DNA of 18,492 nt, taken from contig VBFX01000116.1 of NCBI GenBank assembly GCA_005889395.1, forward strand, positions 1-18,492, in the 5' to 3' direction. Each line of letters starts with the position of its first letter. Position 1 is the first letter of the stretch. The stretch is from Chloroflexota bacterium. Its GTDB lineage: Bacteria > Chloroflexota > Dormibacteria > CF-121. Shown in pieces: positions 13,663 to 18,492 of this stretch. A program made the position numbers and the translations under genes. A model generated the notes under the pieces. It did not search any database. It was not told where the DNA came from and saw nothing but the letters and a program-made list of their open reading frames with translations.

Positions 13663-14496
13663 GTGGTGCTGAGTTCGCTCTACCTCGAACATCTCTCTGA
13701 TTCCGATCTCGCTTTCCTGGGCGCAGCTGGGGAATCCCGTCACAACGTGCGTCGCGATCCCGAGCGGCTCGAGGCGCTGATCGACAGTCCGCAGACGTTC
13801 CGCGCATTGTTTACGATGCCCGGCCGAGATCCACTCCTCCGAGGCTCGCCATTCCTCATCTTCGCCGTGCTGGTCCATCGCGTCGTCCGCGATCTTGGTC
13901 AAGCCTCCTTCATCGAAGAATGGGTCGGACCGCGGCAGCGGGTGCCCGTCTTCGATACCGGCAGCCTGCGAGATTTTGGCGCCGATCCACTCCGGCGCTT
14001 ATTTCTCGCCGAGCTGCTCGCTTCGTACACGAACGTCGCCAGCGGCAGCACCATGGTCAAGACCACGCGGGGCTGGCGGCGCCGGCGCTTCAGCGAGCTC
14101 GATCCGCTCCGGCTGATCGAGCTGGCGGAACTGGTGCCACAAGCGGACCGACCCTCGGTCTACCGCCGGCTTGGTGATCTCTCGCTGTTCTTGACCGGCA
14201 TCTTTCCGGATTACGCGGGCGAACGGTTGGTCGCGCCACGCGATCGCCGTCAGCTCGAGCGCGCCCTGGGACCCGCCGACCGCGAGCGTGCTGAGCGTCA
14301 CGACGGCGTCTGGCTTCTCGAACAGCTCGGACGGCGTGCCTACCGGATTGCGCATCACGGCGCGGAGCGACAGGCGACGATGGCCGCAGTGCTTGCCCAG
14401 GTCAGCGAGAACTTCGCCGCCGCGCGCCGTGTTCTGAATTTTTTGACCGACCGCTACCTCTTCCCGATGCGGCGTCAGTGGTTCGGGAGAGGGTGA
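13663..14496 (+). CDS. conserved hypothetical protein, 277 aa
   Basis: This soluble protein has no signal peptide, membrane helix or catalytic motif that I recognise. It is rich in Arg and Leu and mostly helical. Noticeable blocks are Ser-Pro-Phe-Leu-Ile-Phe-Ala-Val-Leu-Val-His-Arg, Glu-Trp-Val-Gly-Pro-Arg-Gln-Arg-Val-Pro-Val-Phe-Asp, Glu-Leu-Leu-Ala-Ser-Tyr-Thr and Tyr-Arg-Arg-Leu-Gly-Asp-Leu-Ser-Leu-Phe-Leu-Thr-Gly-Ile-Phe-Pro-Asp. They look conserved enough to be a family signature. The start is GTG 13663 (or GTG 13666), with TATAAG immediately ahead and no Shine-Dalgarno. Its TGA overlaps the ATG of the PNPOx-like gene (TGATG at 14494-14498), so the two are translationally coupled and probably act together. 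Confidence 0.78.
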   Translation: MVLSSLYLEHLSDSDLAFLGAAGESRHNVRRDPERLEALIDSPQTFRALFTMPGRDPLLRGSPFLIFAVLVHRVVRDLGQASFIEEWVGPRQRVPVFDTGSLRDFGADPLRRLFLAELLASYTNVASGSTMVKTTRGWRRRRFSELDPLRLIELAELVPQADRPSVYRRLGDLSLFLTGIFPDYAGERLVAPRDRRQLERALGPADRERAERHDGVWLLEQLGRRAYRIAHHGAERQATMAAVLAQVSENFAAARRVLNFLTDRYLFPMRRQWFGRG

Positions 14497-14954
14497 TGGC
14501 GAGCTGGGCAGAGTTCGCTTCGGCCGAGCCCGCTCTCGCGAGCCGCGTGCGACAACGTTTCGACATCCGCAAACACAAGACGCTGGCGACGCTGCGGAAG
14601 GATGGATCGCCGCGGATCAGTGGCATCGAGGTGGAGTTCGCGGACGGCGAGCTCTTCCTCGGGATGATGCCGGGCTCGCTCAAGCTCTACGACCTGGAGC
14701 GCGATCCGCGCCTGGCCCTGCACAGCCCCACCGAGGATCCGCCGCCCGGCAATTCTCGGGGATGGCCCGGCGAGGCGAAGCTCGCCGGTTACGCGCTCGA
14801 GGTCCGTTTCGACGACTCACCGGTCGCGGGCGGCCGGCGCTTCAGGATTGACATCACCGAGGCCGTACTCACGCGCCTGAATAACGCTGGCGATCAGCTG
14901 GTCATCGAGTCCTGGCATCCTGGAAAAGGGGCGCGCAAATTCGAACGGAGCTGA
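14496..14954 (+). CDS. PNPOx-fold (pyridoxamine 5'-phosphate oxidase-like) protein
   Basis: The 152-aa protein starts with ATG 14496, which overlaps the preceding stop as TGATG and is preceded by GGGAGAGG. An N-terminal helix leads to Lys-His-Lys-Thr-Leu-Ala-Thr-Leu-Arg-Lys-Asp-Gly-Ser-Pro-Arg-Ile-Ser, then Gly-Glu-Leu-Phe-Leu-Gly-Met-Met-Pro-Gly-Ser-Leu-Lys, Asp-Pro-Arg-Leu-Ala-Leu-His-Ser and a final strand pair. This is the split-barrel order of flavin-binding PNPOx-like proteins, in which the Ser-Pro-Arg strand and Lys of the second block contact cofactor phosphate. The substrate is unknown. It is not closely similar to the PNPOx protein at 1956-2438. Coupling to the 277-aa protein is the best clue to function. 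Confidence 0.85.
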   Translation: MASWAEFASAEPALASRVRQRFDIRKHKTLATLRKDGSPRISGIEVEFADGELFLGMMPGSLKLYDLERDPRLALHSPTEDPPPGNSRGWPGEAKLAGYALEVRFDDSPVAGGRRFRIDITEAVLTRLNNAGDQLVIESWHPGKGARKFERS

Positions 14955-14962
14955 CGTGGAGA

Positions 14963-14990
14963 ATCGGCCGGCCCGAATGGGCCGGCCGAT
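14963..14990. terminator. bidirectional hairpin terminator
   Basis: ATCGGCCGGCCC at 14963-14974 and its exact complement at 14979-14990 enclose a four-base GAAT loop, giving a 12-bp perfect stem that is almost all G/C. It sits between the convergent ends of the PNPOx-like (14954) and VOC (15000) genes. No T-run follows on either strand, but the position and stability fit a shared transcript end. Confidence 0.75.
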
Positions 14991-14999
14991 CGCGTCAGA

Positions 15000-15401
15000 T
15001 CAGGTTCGCGCCGGCGCGGCTACCGCCACCGGCAGGCCGACGAGAATCAGGTTGCCTTCCGAGTCCTTGAACCACGCGACCTTATTCCCGCCAAGGTCAG
15101 CGACGCCATTGACGGTCTTGAGTCCGGGCGTGTCGTACTCTTCGAACTTGACACCCTTGGCCTGGAGGTCCCTGACGGCTCCCTCAACATCCTCTACTTC
15201 GATGGCCAGCTGCGTGTGCGTCCCAGAGGGCTTTCCGCTGCTGGCGAAGACCCCGAAACCGGTGCCTCCCGCTGACCGATAGATGACCCCGCCCGCATCC
15301 TCCTGGTTCGGCGTCAACCCCAGTTTGTCTCGATAGAAGGCCTTCGCCCGTTCCAGATCCTGTGCCGGAAGCGTCGCCGCCGTTCGTAGTGGTTTGAACA
15401 T
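15000..15401 (-). CDS. VOC family (glyoxalase/bleomycin resistance-like) protein
   Basis: The 133-aa protein has two beta-alpha-beta-beta-beta halves. The first includes Asp-Leu-Glu-Arg-Ala-Lys-Ala-Phe-Tyr-Arg-Asp-Lys-Leu-Gly-Leu and Thr-Gly-Phe-Gly-Val-Phe. The second has Gln-Leu-Ala-Ile-Glu-Val-Glu-Asp-Val, Lys-Gly-Val-Lys-Phe-Glu-Glu and Trp-Phe-Lys-Asp-Ser-Glu-Gly-Asn-Leu-Ile. Members are metal-dependent isomerases, dioxygenases or antibiotic-binding proteins; the specific role is not readable. ATG 15401 has GGAGG close upstream (complement of 15406-15416), so the longer frame to 15452 is not needed. It is divergent from the TetR gene at 15485 and the gap holds a TetR-like operator, so the TetR protein could regulate it too. 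Confidence 0.88.
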   Translation of the reverse strand: MFKPLRTAATLPAQDLERAKAFYRDKLGLTPNQEDAGGVIYRSAGGTGFGVFASSGKPSGTHTQLAIEVEDVEGAVRDLQAKGVKFEEYDTPGLKTVNGVADLGGNKVAWFKDSEGNLILVGLPVAVAAPART

Positions 15402-15458
15402 TGTCCACCTCCTCCTGGTCGCGAGCATAGCACCATCGCCGTGAACCCCCACGGTGCT

Positions 15459-15478
15459 TCAATCAAGTGTTTAATTGA
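15459..15478. promoter_or_regulatory. putative TetR operator and -10 in front of the tetR-like gene
   Basis: TCAATCA at 15459-15465 faces TAATTGA at 15472-15478 across six bases; the half-sites match TCAATCA/TGATTGA at 16108-16123 except for one base. TTTAAT at 15470-15475 is a good -10 hexamer inside it. Transcription would begin close to ATG 15485, so the message may be leaderless, and bound repressor would block it. Confidence 0.5.
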
Positions 15479-15484
15479 CAACGA

Positions 15485-16084
15485 ATGGGCCCGGCAGCCG
15501 GCACAAACGTTGTCCGCTCCCGCAAGGAAGGCCGTGAGCAGGCGCTCGTCCAGGCCGCCTTCAACCAGATCGCGGAGCGCGGATTCGAGGGACTGCGAAC
15601 ACGCGAGGTCGCGGCGGGCGTCGGCCTCAACATCGCGACGCTCCACTATTACTTTCCGACCAAAGAAGCGTTGATCCGAGGCGTGGTCGCGCACGCCATG
15701 GACCGCTTTCGCTCGACGCTCGCGCCGCACGGCTCACCGGCGGATCAGCTTCGCAACCATCTGCGGGCGGTCCGCAAGCTGCTGCGCGATGAACCCGAGG
15801 TCGGCGCGGTCATGGGCGAGCTCGCCCTCCGCTCGGCACGCGATCCCGCCATGGCGCGGATCATGGGCGAAGCGTTCCAGGCCTGGCAGCGAACGCTGCG
15901 CGGTCTGCTGCAGCGGGCGTCGCACGATGGCTACCTGGCGCGCGACCTCGACTATGACGACGTGGCTGCCCTGATCATGGCGACACTCACCAGCATGACG
16001 CTTCCCAGCACCGCCTCCGCCGACCGCACTGATCGCGCCTTCCGGCAACTCGAACGGTGGCTGGGGCTGCGCCCAAGCAAGTGA
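15485..16084 (+). CDS. TetR/AcrR family transcriptional regulator
   Basis: This 199-aa protein has a typical TetR N-terminal DNA-binding domain. A helix runs through Ala-Leu-Val-Gln-Ala-Ala-Phe, then Gly-Phe-Glu-Gly-Leu-Arg-Thr-Arg-Glu-Val-Ala, and the recognition helix Gly-Leu-Asn-Ile-Ala-Thr-Leu-His-Tyr-Tyr-Phe-Pro-Thr-Lys-Glu-Ala-Leu ends by about residue 62. The remaining ligand-binding part is helical, with the Leu/Ala-rich C-terminal helices of the family. No Shine-Dalgarno precedes ATG 15485, in keeping with a leaderless transcript. The stop TGA at 16082-16084 lies at the start of the operator region of the next gene. It is expected to repress itself and the F420-type gene downstream, possibly also the VOC gene; the ligand is unknown. 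Confidence 0.93.
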   Translation: MGPAAGTNVVRSRKEGREQALVQAAFNQIAERGFEGLRTREVAAGVGLNIATLHYYFPTKEALIRGVVAHAMDRFRSTLAPHGSPADQLRNHLRAVRKLLRDEPEVGAVMGELALRSARDPAMARIMGEAFQAWQRTLRGLLQRASHDGYLARDLDYDDVAALIMATLTSMTLPSTASADRTDRAFRQLERWLGLRPSK

Positions 16085-16123
16085 TTGATGGGTATGCTAG
16101 ACTATTATCAATCATCTGATTGA
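16082..16123. promoter_or_regulatory. promoter with TCAATCA/TGATTGA operators for the nitroreductase-family gene
   Basis: TCAATCA (16108-16114) and TGATTGA (16117-16123) form perfect 7-bp arms around TC. A further TGATTGAT at 16082-16089 pairs with ATCAATCA at 16107-16114. TATTAT at 16103-16108 is a near-consensus -10, so the inner palindrome covers the expected transcription start. The spacing is that of a repressor site for the TetR protein encoded just upstream. Confidence 0.6.
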
Positions 16124-16140
16124 GTTACGGAGGCGCCACG

Positions 16141-16659
16141 ATGATGCCAGCTCAGCCAATCGATCGTTCGCACGGCAAGCCCCGCGTCCCGTTCTTCGTT
16201 CCCCTCTTCAATCCCATCGCGCGCCGCATGCTCCGGGGGGGCGTGCCGCTCGGTCCCAACGCGCTCCTCACCGTTCGCGGTCGCAGCAGCGGCGTGGATC
16301 GAACCACCCCGGTTGCGGTGGTCGCGATCGGCGGTCGGCGCTGGGTGATTGCAACCTTCGGCGATGTGAACTGGGCCCGGAATCTGCGGGCCGCCGGTGT
16401 CGCCACGCTCACGGTCAGCCGCCAGCCCGAGGCCGTCGTGGCCAGGGAGCTGCCGCAGGCCGAAGCGGCCACCTTTTTCCGTGACACGCTGACGCCCTAT
16501 GTGGGTCACGTGCCACTGGGTCGGTGGATTTTGGGCTCGATGCTCGGCGCGCGTGAAATTTTCACGGATCCCGACGGCGCGGCCCAGCACCATCCGGTCT
16601 TCGAGCTACGCCCCCGCCCTAGTGGCGGTTTAGCCGCGGAGACGGTGCAACCGGCGTAG
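16141..16659 (+). CDS. deazaflavin (F420)-type nitroreductase family protein (DUF385)
   Basis: The 172-aa protein starts at ATG 16141, seven bases after GGAGG (16129-16133). It has the family order: an N-terminal helix with Asn-Pro-Ile-Ala-Arg-Arg-Met-Leu-Arg-Gly, then Leu-Thr-Val-Arg-Gly-Arg-Ser-Ser-Gly-Val-Asp-Arg-Thr-Thr-Pro-Val, Val-Ile-Ala-Thr-Phe-Gly-Asp-Val-Asn-Trp-Ala-Arg-Asn-Leu-Arg-Ala-Ala-Gly, and a Glu-rich helix before the last strand. The Thr-Pro-Val and Asn-Trp-x-Arg-Asn-Leu blocks are diagnostic of Ddn-like split-barrel proteins that bind F420H2. The substrate is unknown; some relatives reduce quinones or nitro compounds. Its end overlaps the convergent serine hydrolase by 41 bases. 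Confidence 0.9.
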   Translation: MMPAQPIDRSHGKPRVPFFVPLFNPIARRMLRGGVPLGPNALLTVRGRSSGVDRTTPVAVVAIGGRRWVIATFGDVNWARNLRAAGVATLTVSRQPEAVVARELPQAEAATFFRDTLTPYVGHVPLGRWILGSMLGAREIFTDPDGAAQHHPVFELRPRPSGGLAAETVQPA

Positions 16660-17638
16660 CGGCGACCGAGGTCACGAAATCGGGACGGCCCGACTCGTAC
16701 TGCCAGATTCGCGCCGAGATCTGGGCGATGAGCGACCAGCCGAGGGTCTCGTCCACGCCATCAACGGCGATCGATAGGACATACGAGGTCTGCACGCTGA
16801 CGATGTAGCCGGAGTCGTTCTCCGTGCCATCCAGCGTTCCCACCTTGTGCACCACCGTCGCACTCGCGGGCAACCCGGCGGGAATGCCGTGCTCGTTCAC
16901 CGTGTGGGTGAGGAGTGGGAACAACCATTGCCGGGCTGCTGCGCCCCCCAGCCGGTTGAGCGCCGCGTTCACCCAGGCGGCCGTGAGGTCATCGGGCGTG
17001 GTGGTGTTCGGCACCCAGAGCACCGATGCCGTCATGCCGATCGATTTCGCGTAGGCGTTCAGGGCATCGGCACCGCCGAGGTACCGCACCAGGATGCGGG
17101 CGGCGGTGTTGTCCGAGTAGCGGCCCGCCCGCAGCGACAGCTCGTCGCGTGTGAAGCAGGACCCGAGACCGTAGTCGTCGAACCACCCATCTTCGGCATC
17201 GCCGGGATCGAAACAGAGAACGTCGGCCCCGCGGGCCTGGCCTGACGCGATCTGTTGCGCTTGCGCCATCAGCAGCGGCACCTTGTAGGCGCTGGCGGCC
17301 GTGAACGTCGCGCCGCCGCCCACGGAGAGGTTGTTCCGGCGCGGCCCGCTCAACTCCTGCAGGCTGATCCCCACACGCGCCCCGCTTCGCGCGGCCATCG
17401 TCTCCAGGTCGCTGCGCAGCTGATCGAAGGCGGATGCGGCCAGCACGGTGGTGACCGGCGGCGCCGGGATCGCGGGCGGCAGGGGCCGAACAAGCGTCTG
17501 TGGAGGACTGACCGCAGCGAACGGCAACGCGGAGACGGTCTGACTCGCATAGGCGGCACTACCGGCCAACATCAGCAGGCACGCGAGCAGCACGTAGATG
17601 ACCGAGCGCAGCAGCGCCCGGGCCGGTCCACCCCTCAT
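16619..17638 (-). CDS. exported class A beta-lactamase-like serine hydrolase
   Basis: The 339-aa protein has a signal peptide or N-terminal anchor (hydrophobic 12-30, Ala-Tyr-Ala near 31), then a Pro-rich linker of about 35 residues and a penicillin-recognising domain. All three active-site motifs are visible: Ser116-Ala-Tyr-Lys119, Ser175-Asp-Asn177 and Lys265-Val-Gly-Thr268. The region from Ser-Asp-Asn to Thr-Thr-Thr-Pro is about a dozen residues shorter than in class A beta-lactamases. The omega-loop Arg-x-Glu-Pro-x-Leu-Asn with the deacylating Glu166 is not present. The fold is therefore that of class A enzymes, but efficient beta-lactam hydrolysis is doubtful, and a peptidoglycan or other serine-hydrolase role is possible. 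Cys142 and Cys161 may form a disulfide. Confidence 0.85.
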   Translation of the reverse strand: MRGGPARALLRSVIYVLLACLLMLAGSAAYASQTVSALPFAAVSPPQTLVRPLPPAIPAPPVTTVLAASAFDQLRSDLETMAARSGARVGISLQELSGPRRNNLSVGGGATFTAASAYKVPLLMAQAQQIASGQARGADVLCFDPGDAEDGWFDDYGLGSCFTRDELSLRAGRYSDNTAARILVRYLGGADALNAYAKSIGMTASVLWVPNTTTPDDLTAAWVNAALNRLGGAAARQWLFPLLTHTVNEHGIPAGLPASATVVHKVGTLDGTENDSGYIVSVQTSYVLSIAVDGVDETLGWSLIAQISARIWQYESGRPDFVTSVAATPVAPSPRLNRH

Positions 17639-17749
17639 CGCTACGCCTGAGCCTATCGGCGATCCCTGAGCGGATCATGTGAGGCCGATGACAAGATGCC
17701 TCAATTCATTGATGGGGCGATCGCAAACCGCTGACGAGCCGGTAAAAGC

Positions 17750-18136
17750 CTAAGGGTTGGGGTCCGGCACCTCGACCACGACGTGCACCCCGAAGGGTGA
17801 GCGGTTGTAGGAGGCCGCCACCAGTCCCCCGATCAAGCCGCCGACGAGGGCCGCAAACAGCCCCAGCACAAGACCGGCAAGGGGAACCACCAGGAACCAC
17901 GACGACTGAACCCGCTCGAGCAGCGGCACCTGACCTCCGAATGGCAGCAGCTGCTCGGTGACCCCCAGGGTCAGGCTGAGGTCACGCTGCCAGCTGAGGA
18001 TGGCCCCGGCGAACCAGGCGAGCGCCGCCCCCAGCGCGCAGCCCGCGACCAATCCCAGCGCGAAGCCGGTCCAGCCGCCGGCGATGATGGCGGCGCGCAC
18101 CGAGATCGCCAGGACTCGACCACTAACCTGGTGCAT
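17750..18136 (-). CDS. two-to-three-helix membrane protein, resembling DUF3566
   Basis: The 128-aa protein starts at ATG 18136, which overlaps the upstream stop as TGATG, so it is translationally coupled to the glycosidase gene. Hydrophobic segments occupy about residues 13-49 (one long or two short helices) and 82-105. They are separated by a soluble stretch with Gln-Gln/Leu-Leu-Pro-Phe and Pro-Leu-Leu-Glu-Arg-Val. After the last helix comes Ala-Ser-Tyr-Asn-Arg-Ser-Pro-Phe-Gly-Val-His-Val-Val-Val-Glu-Val. A C-terminal Tyr-Asn followed by a Gly-Val-x-Val strand recalls DUF3566 membrane proteins of actinobacteria, but identity is too low to be sure. It probably works with the membrane-anchored enzyme before it. 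Confidence 0.68.
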   Translation of the reverse strand: MHQVSGRVLAISVRAAIIAGGWTGFALGLVAGCALGAALAWFAGAILSWQRDLSLTLGVTEQLLPFGGQVPLLERVQSSWFLVVPLAGLVLGLFAALVGGLIGGLVAASYNRSPFGVHVVVEVPDPNP

Positions 18137-18492
18137 CACGAGGCCATGGCCCGGCGTGGCGGCCGGCGCCGCAGGAGGAGCAAAGCCAGCAGGATGACCG
18201 TCAGGATCGTGAGCGCGATGATCAGCGCGTAGGCGAGGTAGCCGAGGAAGCGAAGCCCCTGCACCGCCTGCTGCCGTGGGTGCCCGATGGCGGTCGAGAC
18301 GATCTTCTGCCGGGCGCCCTGCCCCGCCCCGCCGCTGAATAGCTCGGCCGCCTGCAATCCGGCCGGCCTGGGATCGCCGTTCGGCGTGTAGAGCCCAAAG
18401 TGCTCGATCTTCAGCCCGGGCCGTTGCGTCCAGTAGTCGTCGAGCGTCCACCACACGGTCGCGCCGACGAAGCCGTTCGGGGTGTCATCGAG
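18136..18492 (-). CDS. glycoside hydrolase (GH2-type TIM barrel) C-terminus with membrane anchor, partial
   Basis: The gene enters from the right edge; 118 residues are visible, ending in TGA at 18136-18138. The first part reads Gly-Phe-Val-Gly-Ala-Thr-Val-Trp-Trp-Thr-Leu-Asp-Asp-Tyr-Trp, followed by a Phe-Gly-Leu-Tyr-x-Pro-Asn-Gly-Asp-Pro-Arg-Pro-Ala stretch. This is the final barrel strand and 'younger product, new heading' end typical of GH2/beta-glucuronidase-like glycosidases. After about 30 residues comes one hydrophobic helix (Leu-Ile-Ile-Ala-Leu...Leu-Leu-Leu-Leu) and a short Arg-rich tail. The enzyme is thus tethered by its C-terminus with the catalytic domain outside. The family is inferred from this fragment only. 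Confidence 0.68.
   Translation of the reverse strand, partial: LDDTPNGFVGATVWWTLDDYWTQRPGLKIEHFGLYTPNGDPRPAGLQAAELFSGGAGQGARQKIVSTAIGHPRQQAVQGLRFLGYLAYALIIALTILTVILLALLLLRRRPPRRAMAS

Overview
The window is 18.5 kb of high-GC bacterial chromosome with short intergenic gaps, opposed operons, one tRNA gene and no phage, insertion sequence, CRISPR array or rRNA. The gene set suggests a free-living soil or sediment bacterium of the Actinomycetota/Chloroflexota/Dormibacterota sphere. It includes a deazaflavin (F420)-type nitroreductase-family protein, PNPOx-fold proteins, an ECF42-type sigma factor paired with a DGPF/YciI protein, a TMEM175-type channel and a GH15 hydrolase. The phylum is an inference from gene content only.

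Layout. 1-1018 (+): the C-terminus of a TMEM175-family channel, a 57-aa Cys-containing small protein and a DUF488 protein. 1209-1855: a four-helix membrane protein (-) flanked by two diverged copies of a 43-bp repeat. 1956-3988: a PNPOx-family protein (-) divergent from a ferredoxin-reductase-type flavoprotein (+); two copies of a ~52-bp palindromic repeat bracket the reductase. 4307-4843 (-): a secreted cupredoxin. 5061-5831 (+): a membrane-anchored LuxR-type regulator behind a cluster of GTACGG sites, followed by what may be an ammonium-transporter remnant.

6469-11080 (-) is one operon-like run, in transcription order: DGPF/YciI protein, ECF42-like sigma factor, DNA-3-methyladenine glycosylase, a 59-aa membrane peptide, GH15 hydrolase and tRNA-Ser(GGA). 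Three genes in this run look damaged. The sigma factor lacks a start codon at the expected junction (ATAA where ATGA would be expected), the glycosylase has a frameshift near 8843, and the GH15 gene has lost an internal segment and its frame near 8110. This is either operon decay or local sequence error.

11180-12990 (+): an NCS1-type permease and a SRPBCC protein, whose stop codon overlaps that of a convergent Cys-motif protein (12987-13625, -). 13663-14954 (+): a conserved hypothetical protein translationally coupled to a second PNPOx-like protein, closed by a perfect 12-bp-stem hairpin. 15000-16659: a VOC protein (-), a TetR regulator (+) and an F420-type nitroreductase-family protein (+), with TCAATCA/TGATTGA inverted repeats in front of the last two, suggesting one autoregulated redox module. 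16619-18492 (-): an exported class A beta-lactamase-like serine hydrolase that lacks the usual omega-loop Glu, a membrane protein, and the C-terminus of a membrane-anchored glycosidase running off the window.

No complete new defence or mobile system is visible. The most notable items are the damaged sigma/glycosylase/GH15 operon, the operator clusters of the LuxR and TetR genes, the palindromic repeat pair, and the serine hydrolase with a shortened omega loop.
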